In this document: one piece after another, positions 9,531 through 20,297 of the stretch
Layout of the letters: each line of letters opens with the position of its first letter
Numbering within the stretch: position 1 is the stretch's first letter
Assembly (NCBI RefSeq): GCF_001423905.1
Contig: NZ_LMPQ01000012.1
Span: 181,398 to 245,397 of the forward strand
Direction: 5' to 3'
Origin: Frigoribacterium sp. Leaf186
Lineage (GTDB): Bacteria; Actinomycetota; Actinomycetes; Actinomycetales; Microbacteriaceae
DNA length: 64,000 nucleotides
Program-made: the position numbers and the translations under genes
Notes under the pieces: generated by a model
Seen by the model: only the letters and a program-made list of their open reading frames with translations
Database searches by the model: none
Told to the model about the DNA's origin: nothing

Positions 9531-10013
9531 TCAGGCGGTCTTCATGACGTTCGCCGTGAACCCCCGGACGCGCTCGGTCAGTCCGATGGAACGGCGCTCG
9601 ATCTGCTCGGGCGGGTTCAGGTGCGGCGGCGCGACGCGGATCAGCAGCGAGCAGGCGAGGTCCTCGCAGATGTAGGTGCCGAGCGTGTTGCCGTTCAGTC
9701 CGGCCTCGCCGGCCTTCGGCGCGGTGAAGAGGCGCACCTGCGTCGCCGGCTGAGGCGAGTGGCAGAGCGAGCACATGGCGGCGATGCCGGGGCGGAGCGA
9801 GCTGCTCGACGACCTCACGACGAGGCCGACCGGCCGGTCGTCCATCCAGTGCACGATGTACCCGCGGTGGTGGGCCTGCGGGTCACGCCAGCCCAAGAAC
9901 TCGCGGTCCTCCCAGAGCATCTCGTGCAGCCCGGGGATCGGCAGGCGGTCGAGGTCGCCCGGCAGGGCGTTGACGAAGGACTCGCGGATGTCGGTCTCGG
10001 TCAGCGGCTTCAT
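9531..10013 (-). CDS. FBP-domain, treble-clef zinc-finger protein (FusB-like)
   Basis: A 160-residue protein resembling the FBP/FusB family, whose members bind elongation factor EF-G; FusB and FusC confer fusidic acid resistance by freeing EF-G from the ribosome. The zinc finger is visible: C-x2-C in AAMCSLCH (about residue 80) and C-x4-C in YICEDLACSL (about 116-121). Actinobacterial members are usually chromosomal and of untested function. A Shine-Dalgarno GAGGGA precedes the ATG, and a TAGGCT about 35 nt upstream on the minus strand is a plausible -10. It is divergent from the PrmC-like gene. Confidence 0.75.
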   Translation of the reverse strand: MKPLTETDIRESFVNALPGDLDRLPIPGLHEMLWEDREFLGWRDPQAHHRGYIVHWMDDRPVGLVVRSSSSSLRPGIAAMCSLCHSPQPATQVRLFTAPKAGEAGLNGNTLGTYICEDLACSLLIRVAPPHLNPPEQIERRSIGLTERVRGFTANVMKTA

Positions 10014-10057
10014 GTTCTCCCTCGTGCCGTCGGGTCTCGTCAGCCTACGCGCCGGTC

Positions 10058-10063
10058 TAGCGT
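10058..10063 (+). promoter_or_regulatory. -10 element, leaderless methyltransferase gene
   Basis: TAGCGT ends 6 nt before the GTG at 10070, with no ribosome binding site between, so the GTG is the likely leaderless start. Confidence 0.55.
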
Positions 10064-10069
10064 GGGCGC

Positions 10070-10882
10070 GTGACGATCCCCGAGGCCGACCGCGAGCAGC
10101 TCGTCACACGTCGCCTGCGAGCCGCGGGCTGCGTCTTCGCCGAGGACGAGGCGCGGGTGCTGCTCGCCGAGGCCGCCGACGCCGACGCGCTCGAGTCGAT
10201 GGTGGCCGAGCGGGTCGCGGGTCGGCCGCTCGAACAGGTCGTCGGCTGGGCGGCCTTCGCCGGACTCCGGATCGTCGTCGAGCCGGGCGTCTTCGTGCCG
10301 CGGCGCCGCACCGAGCTGGTCCTCCGCCAGGCTTCCGCGGCGCTCGCGGCAGCGGACCCGACCGGCGGTCCGACCACACGTCGCGGCCCCGTGCTCGAAC
10401 TCTGCTGCGGGGCCGCCGCGGTGGCCACGGCCCTGGCCGTCGAGCAGCCGGGCCTCGAGCTGTGGGCGACCGACCTCGACCCGGCGGCCGTCCACTGCGC
10501 CCGGCGCAACGTCGCCGACCGCGGCACGGTCGTCGAGGGCGACCTCTTCGGCGGCCTGCCCGCGTCGCTCCGCGGCCGACTGCGGGTCGTCGCGGCGAAC
10601 GCGCCGTACGTGCCGACCGACGCGATCCCGTCGATGCCGCCCGAGGCGCGCCTCCACGAGTCGTGGCTCGCCCTCGACGGCGGCGTCGACGGGCTCGACC
10701 TGCACCGGCGGATCGCCGCCGAGGTCGGCGCGTGGCTGGCGCCGGGCGGGACGCTCGTCCTCGAGACGAGCGTCGGTCAGGCGGACGCCACCCGGGAGGC
10801 GCTGGTCACCGCGGGCCTGCGGGCCCGGGTCGTCCGCGACGACGAGGTCGACGGCACGGTCGTCGTCGCCGTCGCGCCGTAG
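10070..10882 (+). CDS. PrmC/HemK-like protein-(glutamine-N5) methyltransferase
   Basis: A 270-residue AdoMet-dependent methyltransferase. An N-terminal helical domain (to about residue 75) is followed by PGVFVPRRRTE, the AdoMet motif LELCCGAAAVATAL, ATDLDPAAV, and the substrate motif NAPY (normally NPPY) near residue 183, which holds the target amide in PrmC/HemK enzymes. It matches the actinobacterial PrmC-related group that exists beside the true release-factor methylase, so the substrate may not be a release factor. Cys-rich LELCCG is a small deviation from the family's usual LDLGTG. The GTG start is set by the leaderless -10. Confidence 0.8.
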   Translation: MTIPEADREQLVTRRLRAAGCVFAEDEARVLLAEAADADALESMVAERVAGRPLEQVVGWAAFAGLRIVVEPGVFVPRRRTELVLRQASAALAAADPTGGPTTRRGPVLELCCGAAAVATALAVEQPGLELWATDLDPAAVHCARRNVADRGTVVEGDLFGGLPASLRGRLRVVAANAPYVPTDAIPSMPPEARLHESWLALDGGVDGLDLHRRIAAEVGAWLAPGGTLVLETSVGQADATREALVTAGLRARVVRDDEVDGTVVVAVAP

Positions 10883-10928
10883 CCGGGTCGCGTCGTCGGC
10901 CGTCGCGGTCGGCGTCCGCTGGTCGTCG

Positions 10929-11426
10929 TCAGACGTCGGCCGGCGTGACCGAGTCGACGACGGGGGACTCGGGGGTGCCCGAGATCCGGCAGGTCCACTC
11001 GGTGGCTGGGCGGCCGTCCGAGAGGTGGCCCATCGTGACGGTGGCGACCGCTCCCGTGTCGCTGTCCTGGACGTCGTCGGCCTCGTAGGCCCAGACGTCG
11101 CCGAGGAACGGCAGGTCGGGGTTCTGCTCGCCGATCGCCGTGACGCACGCGTGCCAGGCGGGGGGCGCCTCCTGGGCCTCGGCCGTGGCGGGGGCGGGTG
11201 GCTCGGTCTCGGGCAGGGCGGTGGCGTCGGGCAGGGCCGTCGCGATGTCGGACGCCGTGGGCGAGGGCTCCGCCTGCCCGGTCGCCGAGGGGTCGGGGCT
11301 CGAGCTCGTGCCCGGGGCCGGGGCTCCGCCCGCGCAGCCCGTGACGAGCAGGGCGACGGCGAGGCCGACGACGGTCAGGGCCGCGGGCGAGCCCGCTCGA
11401 CGGGACGGTCGGGGGGTGCGGGGCAC
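10929..11426 (-). CDS. Small secreted lipoprotein, unknown function
   Basis: A 165-residue lipoprotein: short basic N-region, hydrophobic core and lipobox LVTGC with Cys31, then a Ser/Pro/Thr/Ala-rich spacer of about 65 residues and a compact C-terminal domain (WHACVTAIGEQNP ... ATEWTCRISGTPE) holding two cysteines that could form a disulfide. I do not recognise the domain. I chose the GTG at 11426 because GAGGAG lies 6 nt upstream and the signal peptide begins right there; the frame is open further upstream but that part is not a plausible signal sequence. It is divergent from the SseB-like gene across 116 bp. Confidence 0.7.
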   Translation of the reverse strand: MPRTPRPSRRAGSPAALTVVGLAVALLVTGCAGGAPAPGTSSSPDPSATGQAEPSPTASDIATALPDATALPETEPPAPATAEAQEAPPAWHACVTAIGEQNPDLPFLGDVWAYEADDVQDSDTGAVATVTMGHLSDGRPATEWTCRISGTPESPVVDSVTPADV

Positions 11427-11542
11427 GGGGGCTCCTCGGGACGGTGCAGCGCGACGGGGTGTTGCACAGGGTAGCGAGCGGCGCGGCCGCGCACCACGTC
11501 GACACGGAGCCGACACGGAGGTTCGCCCGGCACGCTGGTCGG

Positions 11543-11995
11543 ATGACCGACACGGACAACCGCGAAAAGACCGCACTCGAGCAGGCCATCAGCAAGGGGC
11601 AGGCGGGTGAGGGCGACATGAACAGCGTGCTCGCCGAGTTCGTCAACGCCCAGGTCGTCGTCGCGACGGCCACCGACGCGCAGGAGTCCCTGAACGACCT
11701 GCAGCCCGTGCTGTTCGACCGCGAGGGCGTGCCGATGCTCGCCGCCTTCACCCACGTCGACATGATCGGCGAGCAGGTCAAGGGCGTCGCGCAGTACTCG
11801 GCCACGCTGCCGGCCGCCGAGCTCGTGCAGGCGATCCCGGCCGAGACGGGCCTCGTCGTGAACCCGGGCAACCACGAGGGCTTCGAGATGCTGCCCGAGG
11901 GCGTCAGCCAGCTCGCCGACGACGTGCGCAAGCTCGTCGCCGCCCACGAGGCCGCCGGCTCGCCCGAGCCCGGCGAGCCGTCGCGCGCCGTCTAG
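11543..11995 (+). CDS. SseB-like family protein
   Basis: A 150-residue soluble protein of the SseB N-terminal-domain type (EFVNAQVVVATA..., VLFDREGVPMLAAFTHVDM, ETGLVVNPGNHEGFEMLPEG). Such proteins are common in actinobacteria as small stand-alone proteins of unproven function; the name comes from an enterobacterial protein and should not be read as a secretion role. The ATG at 11543 gives the family's usual start. The weak hexamer CACGCT lies 6 nt upstream. It is followed by a strong terminator, so it is a single-gene unit. Confidence 0.65.
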   Translation: MTDTDNREKTALEQAISKGQAGEGDMNSVLAEFVNAQVVVATATDAQESLNDLQPVLFDREGVPMLAAFTHVDMIGEQVKGVAQYSATLPAAELVQAIPAETGLVVNPGNHEGFEMLPEGVSQLADDVRKLVAAHEAAGSPEPGEPSRAV

Positions 11996-12022
11996 GCCCG
12001 CCCCGACGCACCCGCACCACCC

Positions 12023-12053
12023 GACGCCCCGACCGCCACCCGGTCGGGGCGTC
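12023..12053 (+). terminator. Terminator after the SseB-like gene
   Basis: A perfect 13-bp GC-rich stem (gacgccccgaccg and its complement) with a 5-nt loop, 28 nt after the stop; no clear T tract. Confidence 0.75.
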
Positions 12054-12133
12054 CGTCGTCGGGGCCCTCGTCGCCGCGGCCGATCCCGTCCGATCCGGCC
12101 GGATCTCGAAACCTGCGTGTCACACGACGGCGC

Positions 12134-12139
12134 TAGGCT
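12134..12139 (+). promoter_or_regulatory. -10 element of the gcvTHP operon
   Basis: TAGGCT lies about 35 nt before the riboswitch, placing the transcript start near 12146. No convincing -35 is visible. Confidence 0.45.
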
Positions 12140-12174
12140 GACGCCACAACCGAACATCGGGCCACGAACACGTC

Positions 12175-12383
12175 GCGGGAGAGCTCCGGTGCGCAGAGAC
12201 TGCGCCGACCGGGCACCGAAGGAGCAAGCTCCCCGCCAATCTCTCAGGTACGCGTACCGCGACGGACTGGCCACTCTGAAAAGCAGGAGGCGCGAGGCGG
12301 TCGACAGACCCCTCGCCGGTCCTCGCCCACGGTGAAAACCGGCCCCGGCCGGTGAAGCTCTCAGGCCCATGACAGAGGGGGAG
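12175..12383 (+). ncRNA. Tandem glycine riboswitch
   Basis: Two glycine aptamers in series upstream of gcvT. Aptamer 1 (about 12175-12284) shows GGGAGAG, GGCACCGAAGGAGCAA, AATCTCTCAGGTA and CACTCTGAAAAGCA. Aptamer 2 (about 12285-12383) shows CGGTGAAAACCGG, CCGGTGAAGCTCTCAGG and GACAGAGGGGGAG. These are the conserved blocks of the family. Glycine binding normally switches the cleavage operon on, and the position before gcvT fits that. The aptamers end about 100 nt before the gcvT start; that stretch must hold the expression platform, and it ends in AGGAG 5 nt before the ATG. The link to aptamer 2 contains a copy of the dispersed 9-mer GGAGGCGCG. Confidence 0.93.
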
Positions 12384-12488
12384 TCCGCATCGGCGACCGC
12401 CGGCGCGCACTGCCCCGTCGTGCCCCATCCGCACGACACCGTTACCGGCCGAGACACCTGGCGGCCGGTCCGTCCCTCCAGGAGCACG

Positions 12489-13772
12489 ATGTCCGACGCA
12501 GCCTCGAACCTGCCCGCCGCCCCCGGGCCCGACGACGACGACCTCTCGGGCGTCGACGCGACCGTCGAACCCACCGGTGACGTGGTGCTGTCCGACGACG
12601 GCACCGAGGGCATCGCGACGGGGCCCGGCGACGCCGACGACCTGACCGTCTCCGACGAGCCCGACGAGTCCGACGAGCGCTTCAGCCCGCTGCACGAGGT
12701 GCACGTCGCCGCCGGGGCCGTCTTCACCGACTTCGCCGGCTGGCAGATGCCGGTCCGCTACGACTCCGACCTCGCCGAGCACCACGCCGTCCGCACGGCC
12801 GCCGGCCTCTTCGACCTCTCGCACATGGCCGAGATCGCGGTCGTCGGGCCCGACGCCGGAGCGTTCCTCGACCACGCCCTGGCCGGCACGCTGTCGACCA
12901 TCGCGGTCGGGCGGGCCAAGTACTCCCTGCTGCTCGCCGCCGAGGGGGGCATCGTCGACGACCTCGTCGTCTACCGCCTCGACGAGCACGACTACCTCGT
13001 GGTGGCCAACGCGGGTAATCGCGAGGCGGCCTTCGCGGCCCTGGCGACCCGCGCCTCCGGGTTCGACGTCACGATCGACGACGAGAGCGACGACACCGCG
13101 TTGATCGCCGTGCAGGGCCCCGAGAGCGAGGGCGTGCTCGACGAGCTCGTCACGGCCGACCGGCTGCAGCCCGACGCCCCGCTGTCGACGCTGCGCTACT
13201 ACCGAGTGCTGCAGGGCACCTTCGACGACGCCCCCGTGCTGATCGCCCGCACCGGCTACACGGGCGAGGACGGCTTCGAGCTCTACGTCGACCCCGAGAC
13301 CGCCCCCGTGCTCTGGGCCGCGATCGCCGAGGCCGGCGAACCCCGGGGGCTCGTGCCCGCGGGCCTCGCCAGTCGCGACACGCTGCGCCTCGAGGCCGGC
13401 ATGCCCCTCTACGGCCACGAGCTCGGCCTCGACGTGCGCCCCGACCAGGCGGGCCTCGGCCGAGTCGTCGACACCTCGAAAGAGTTCGTCGGGCGTCAGG
13501 GCGTCGAGCCGGCCGCCGGCGCGCGCGTCCTCGTCGGCCTGACCCTGACCGGGCGCCGGGCCGCCCGGGCCGGCTACCCGGTGGTCACCGACGACGGCAC
13601 CGTCGTCGGCGAGGTCACGAGCGGCGCCCTCTCGCCGACCCTCGGCCACCCGGTCGCCATGGCCTACGTCGACCCCGACGTGGTCGACCGGGGCCCGGCG
13701 CTCGCCGTCGACGTCCGGGGCACCGCGGTCGCCGCGACCGTCGTCCCGCTGCCCTTCTACAAGCGCTCCTAG
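12489..13772 (+). CDS. gcvT: Glycine cleavage T protein, aminomethyltransferase
   Basis: The T protein moves the aminomethyl carbon from the lipoyl arm of GcvH to tetrahydrofolate, releasing ammonia. The family starts at about residue 67 ([23 protein letters not shown]) and runs full length to LPFYKRS; conserved pieces include [18 protein letters not shown] and [11 protein letters not shown]. Before that lie about 66 residues rich in Asp/Glu/Pro/Gly that the family lacks. The ATG at 12489 has AGGAG 5 nt upstream, so the extension is probably translated; total 427 residues. First gene of the glycine-riboswitch operon, 26 bp before gcvH. Confidence 0.95.
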   Translation: MSDAASNLPAAPGPDDDDLSGVDATVEPTGDVVLSDDGTEGIATGPGDADDLTVSDEPDESDERFSPLHEVHVAAGAVFTDFAGWQMPVRYDSDLAEHHAVRTAAGLFDLSHMAEIAVVGPDAGAFLDHALAGTLSTIAVGRAKYSLLLAAEGGIVDDLVVYRLDEHDYLVVANAGNREAAFAALATRASGFDVTIDDESDDTALIAVQGPESEGVLDELVTADRLQPDAPLSTLRYYRVLQGTFDDAPVLIARTGYTGEDGFELYVDPETAPVLWAAIAEAGEPRGLVPAGLASRDTLRLEAGMPLYGHELGLDVRPDQAGLGRVVDTSKEFVGRQGVEPAAGARVLVGLTLTGRRAARAGYPVVTDDGTVVGEVTSGALSPTLGHPVAMAYVDPDVVDRGPALAVDVRGTAVAATVVPLPFYKRS

Positions 13773-13798
13773 GCACCCCACCCTCGAAAGGACCGGCC

Positions 13799-14172
13799 AT
13801 GACCGATCTCACCGCACTGAAGTACACCGCCGAGCACGAGTGGCTCCTGATCGACGGCGACACCGCGACCGTGGGCATCACCGACTACGCGGCCGACAAG
13901 CTCGGCGACGTCGTCTACGTCGACCTGCCCGCCGAGGGCACCGAGGTCGAGACCGGCACGGTCGTCGGCGAGATCGAGTCGACGAAGTCGGTCGGCGAGC
14001 TCTTCGCCCCGGCGCTCGGCACGGTGCTCGAGGCCAACCAGGCCGTCGTCGACAGCCCCGACCTGGTCAACAGCGACCCGTTCGGCGAGGGCTGGCTCAT
14101 CAAGATCACCCTGTCGTCGACCGACGGCAAGGGCCTGCTCTCGCGCGACGAGTACGTCGCGCTGACCGCCGA

Positions 14173-14176
<4 letters not shown>
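13799..14176 (+). CDS. gcvH: Glycine cleavage H protein (lipoyl carrier)
   Basis: A 125-residue lipoyl-domain protein. The lipoylation site is Lys63 in [12 protein letters not shown]. It shuttles the aminomethyl group between GcvP, GcvT and the dihydrolipoyl dehydrogenase, which is not encoded in this window. The length and sequence are typical. GAAAGGA lies upstream of the ATG. Its TGA overlaps the gcvP ATG (ATGA), so the two are translationally coupled. Confidence 0.97.
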
Positions 14177-17100
<2,924 letters not shown>

Positions 17101-17130
17101 GTCGCGTCCGGCGCCGACCGCGCCTCGGAC

Positions 17131-17174
17131 GGGAAACCGCCAGCACCCGATCCCGTCGAGTGCTGGCGGTTCCC
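17131..17174 (+). terminator. Terminator of the gcvTHP operon
   Basis: A roughly 15-bp stem (gggaaaccgccagcac paired with gtgctggcggttccc, one bulge) and a 13-nt loop, followed by TCTTGG. Confidence 0.8.
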
Positions 17175-17412
17175 TCTTGGTCCCTCGAGCGTCGGCCGCC
17201 GAGTGTCGCGGAGGGCGTTCACGTAGCGGCGACCGTCCCGATCGACGCCCGGGGGACAGCTCACGCTGTTCGGCTTGCGCGGATCGCGACGACCCGTGGG
17301 TACATCAGACTCGCCCCCCGAACGGGTGTCAAGGCCTCGCGGTGAAATCGTCACCGACGCCGTCGTACGGCGCCGCGACGTCGCACGGCGGACGAGGTCG
17401 GCGGGGGACGAC
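17175..17412. other. Gap between gcvP terminator and CPBP gene
   Basis: I see no protein with plausible composition, no RNA motif and no repeat here. A small palindrome (gccgtcgtacggc, near 17360) could be the 3' hairpin of the minus-strand CPBP gene. Confidence 0.4.
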
Positions 17413-18240
17413 TCAGGACGGCAGGCCGAAGAGGCTCGGGAACGCCGTCGCGGCCCACGGGTAGCCGACGAAGACGGCGGCATCCATCAAGAAGTGAGCG
17501 ATCACCAGGGGCAGCACCCGGCCGAAGCGCACGTAGAGCCAGCCGAAGGCGACCCCCATCACGACGTTGCCGACGAAGGCCCCGAACCCCTGGTAGAGGT
17601 GGTAACTGCCGCGCAGCAGGGCCGCGGTGACGATGATCGACCACGTCCGCCAGCCGAGATCGCGGAGGCGCGCGAAGAGATAGGCGACGACGATCACCTC
17701 TTCGGTGACGCCGGCCCGCAGGGCCGACAGCAGCAGCACCGGCACCGTCCACCAGTGCTCGCCGAGGTTCGTCGGCACGACCGTGACGGTGAGGTCGAGC
17801 GCCTTGCCGACGAGGTACAACCCGATGCCGGGGATGCCGATGGCGAGCGCGAGCCCGACGCCGCCCAGGGTGTCGCGGCCGGCCCGCGAGAAGTCGACGC
17901 CGAGGCGGCCGAGGTGCGGCCGCTCCTCGCGCCAGAGCAGGAAGGCCACCAGCAGCACCGGCACGAGGTCGACCGCGACGCCGAGCACCTGGTAGGCGAG
18001 GTCGAAGAACTCCCGGCTGCTCAGTGGCGAGTTGAGCGTCGCCGTCTGCTGCGAGAGGGCGGTCTGCTGGGTGAGCCGGTTCACGATCGACAGCACCGAG
18101 TACACGGCCGAGGCGCCGAGCGACAGCCCGAGCACGATCGCGATCTCGACCCGGAGGCGCGCGCGCGTCATCGGGGCCGGGTACGGTGCGAGGACCACGG
18201 GTGGTGTCGCGTCGGAGGCAGGGGCGTCGGGGCGGCTCAC
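17413..18240 (-). CDS. CPBP-family intramembrane protein (Abi-like)
   Basis: A 275-residue membrane protein with about seven or eight hydrophobic segments. The CPBP/Abi family of membrane glutamic proteases shows EExxxR, then FxxxH, then HxxxB motifs. Here the first is TEEVIVVAYLF, so the two Glu are present but the Arg is replaced, while the His in RGSYHLYQG and the last His in IAHFLMDA are kept. It may be active on a membrane substrate or be a divergent member. The GTG start at 18240 has a leaderless TACGAT 7 nt upstream. It stands alone and is divergent from the oligopeptide importer. Confidence 0.8.
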   Translation of the reverse strand: MSRPDAPASDATPPVVLAPYPAPMTRARLRVEIAIVLGLSLGASAVYSVLSIVNRLTQQTALSQQTATLNSPLSSREFFDLAYQVLGVAVDLVPVLLVAFLLWREERPHLGRLGVDFSRAGRDTLGGVGLALAIGIPGIGLYLVGKALDLTVTVVPTNLGEHWWTVPVLLLSALRAGVTEEVIVVAYLFARLRDLGWRTWSIIVTAALLRGSYHLYQGFGAFVGNVVMGVAFGWLYVRFGRVLPLVIAHFLMDAAVFVGYPWAATAFPSLFGLPS

Positions 18241-18247
18241 GGGGGTG

Positions 18248-18253
18248 ATCGTA
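18248..18253 (-). promoter_or_regulatory. -10 element, leaderless CPBP gene
   Basis: TACGAT on the minus strand ends 7 nt before the GTG at 18240, with no ribosome binding site. Confidence 0.55.
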
Positions 18254-18431
18254 CGCGGCCGGCGTGAGTGGGCCGACCCGCGCCTCCCGGGCGACGGCGA
18301 ACAATACCTGCCAGGTGGCGGATTTCTCGCAGCCGATTCCTGCGAACTTCAGGTCGTCCGCGCAACGAACTGCATGCCTGCGCAACGATCCGGCGACTTG
18401 GTTTCCGTCGTGTAACCGTTGTCGCGGTGGT

Positions 18432-18461
18432 TTGGTGATGCCCGAAGCCGGTGCTTAGGCT
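18432..18461 (+). promoter_or_regulatory. Candidate promoter of the oligopeptide importer operon
   Basis: TTGGTG (18432-18437) and TAGGCT (18456-18461) with an 18-bp spacer. This would give a leader of about 60 nt that ends in the AGGAGG at 18518. The rest of the 287-bp gap 18241-18527 shows nothing recognisable except one GGAGGCGCG-type 9-mer at 18279. Confidence 0.45.
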
Positions 18462-18527
18462 CACTGCATCCAACGCGGCACGGCCCCTGGGCACAGTGCT
18501 GCGTCCTTTCCCGCATCAGGAGGAACA

Positions 18528-20147
18528 TTGAAGAAGACGCGCATGGGCCTGTCGGCCGTCGCCGTCGTGGGGACGGCAGCACTCGTCCTCACCGGTTGCG
18601 CCAGCGGCAGCGGGGACGACTCGTCGTCCGGTGACGCTTCCGCGGTGATCACGACGAACGGCAACGAGCCGCAGAACCCGCTGATCCCCTCGAACACCAC
18701 CGAGGTCGGCGGTGGCAAGATCATCGACTCGATCTTCGCCGGCCTGATCAGCTACGACGCCAAGGGTGCGTCGGTCAACGACGTCGCCGACAGCATCACG
18801 TCGGACGACAACCAGAACTGGGACGTCAAGATCCGCGAGGGTCTGAAGTTCACCGACGGCACCGACGTGACCGCCGAGTCGTTCACCAAGGCCTGGAACT
18901 GGGCCGCCCAGCTCAGCAACGCCCAGGGTGGCAGCTACTTCTTCGACGACATCGAGGGCTTCAGCTACGACGCCGACAGCGACCTCGCCCTCGAGGTCGT
19001 CAGCCCCACCGAGTTCACCGTCCAGCTGACGGCGCCCGAGGCCGACTGGCCGCTGCGCCTGGGCTACTCGGCCTTCTCGCCGCTGCCCGAGGCGTTCTAC
19101 GACGACACGGCGGCCTTCGGTGAGAACCCGATCGGCAACGGCCCGTACAAGCTCGACGGGGAAGGCGCCTGGACCCACAACCAGGACATCAAGCTCGTCA
19201 CCAACGCGGACTACGACGGCCCCCGCACGCCCAAGAACGGTGGCCTGACCATCAAGTTCTACACGACGCAGGACGCGGCCTACGCCGACGCCCAGTCGGG
19301 CAACCTCGACATCCTCGACGCCGTCCCCGACAGCGCGTTCGAGACCTACACGGACGACTTCCCCGACCGCAACGTCAACCAGCCGGCCGCGATCTTCCAG
19401 TCGTTCACCATCCCGCAGTACCTCGAGCACTTCGACGGCACGACGGACGAGGGCAAGCTGCGTCGTCAGGCCATCTCGATGGCCGTCAACCGCGACGAGA
19501 TCACCAAGGTGATCTTCCAGGACACCCGCACCCCCGCCAAGGACTTCACGTCGCCCGTCATCGACGGCTACTCCGAAGACCTCGAGGGTTCGGACGTCCT
19601 GACGTACAACGAGAGCGAGGCGAAGAAGCTGTGGGCCGAGGCCGACGCCATCTCGCCGTACGGTGACACCACCTTCAGCATCGCCTACAACGCCGACGGT
19701 GGCCACCAGGCCTGGGTCGACGCGGCGGCGAACAGCATCTCGAGCACGCTCGGCATCAAGGCCGAGGGCAAGTCGTACCCCGACTTCAAGGGTCTGCTCG
19801 ACGAGGAGTCCAACGACGCCATGACCGGCGCGTTCCGCTCGGGTTGGCAGGCGGACTACCCGTCGCTGTACAACTTCCTCGCGCCGCTCTACCAGACCGG
19901 TGCCGGGTCGAACTACGGCCGCTACAGCAGTGACCAGTTCGACACGCTCGTCAAGGAAGGCAGCCAGGCCGGTTCGGTCGAGGACGCCAACGCGAAGTTC
20001 CAGGACGCCCAGGAAGTCCTCTTCGAGGACCTCCCGGCGATCCCGCTGTGGTACTCGAACGTGACCGGTGTCTGGGCCGACACGGTCGACAACGTCGAGT
20101 TCGGCTGGAACTCGGTGCCCCTCTACTACGAGGTCACCAAGAACTAG
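18528..20147 (+). CDS. Oligopeptide/dipeptide ABC importer, substrate-binding lipoprotein
   Basis: A 539-residue family 5 extracellular solute-binding protein. The signal ends in lipobox VLTGC with Cys24. Family features include the start SAVITTNGNEPQNPLIPSNT, LKFTDGTDVTAESF, NPIGNGPYKLDG and LRRQAISMAVNRDEI. It captures peptides (or similar solutes) outside the membrane for the permease pair encoded next. The start is TTG at 18528, fixed by AGGAGG 5 nt upstream and by the basic KK after it. It is first in the operon and separated from the permeases by a hairpin, a common way to make more binding protein than transporter. From memory, mycobacteria carry a solute-binding lipoprotein gene (lpqW) beside typA, which fits the position. 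Confidence 0.92.
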   Translation: MKKTRMGLSAVAVVGTAALVLTGCASGSGDDSSSGDASAVITTNGNEPQNPLIPSNTTEVGGGKIIDSIFAGLISYDAKGASVNDVADSITSDDNQNWDVKIREGLKFTDGTDVTAESFTKAWNWAAQLSNAQGGSYFFDDIEGFSYDADSDLALEVVSPTEFTVQLTAPEADWPLRLGYSAFSPLPEAFYDDTAAFGENPIGNGPYKLDGEGAWTHNQDIKLVTNADYDGPRTPKNGGLTIKFYTTQDAAYADAQSGNLDILDAVPDSAFETYTDDFPDRNVNQPAAIFQSFTIPQYLEHFDGTTDEGKLRRQAISMAVNRDEITKVIFQDTRTPAKDFTSPVIDGYSEDLEGSDVLTYNESEAKKLWAEADAISPYGDTTFSIAYNADGGHQAWVDAAANSISSTLGIKAEGKSYPDFKGLLDEESNDAMTGAFRSGWQADYPSLYNFLAPLYQTGAGSNYGRYSSDQFDTLVKEGSQAGSVEDANAKFQDAQEVLFEDLPAIPLWYSNVTGVWADTVDNVEFGWNSVPLYYEVTKN

Positions 20148-20187
20148 CTGCACCAGCGACGAGGCACTAGCCTCGATCAGCGCTCGA

Positions 20188-20228
20188 GAGGGGGCTCGGA
20201 GCAGACACGATCTGGTCCGGGCCCCCTC
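20188..20228 (+). terminator. Intercistronic hairpin between binding protein and permease genes
   Basis: A stem of about 12 bp (gagggggctcgga against tccgggccccctc, one G-U or mismatch) lies 40 nt after the binding-protein stop and 70 nt before the permease start. It may be a partial terminator or a 3' stabiliser that raises binding-protein mRNA relative to the permeases. Confidence 0.6.
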
Positions 20229-20297
20229 GACGGGCGTCCGCCACTTCCCGACACGATTGCGAACCGCGATGCTCCCGCACCACACCGAGGAGGACTG

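Noticed and set aside
12369-12488. An earlier in-frame ATG for gcvT at 12369.
   Set aside because: It lies inside the conserved end of the riboswitch; the ATG at 12489 has AGGAG.
13840-14172. Upstream continuation of the gcvP frame through gcvH.
   Set aside because: It is a shadow of gcvH. The gcvP family starts at the ATGA overlap at 14173.
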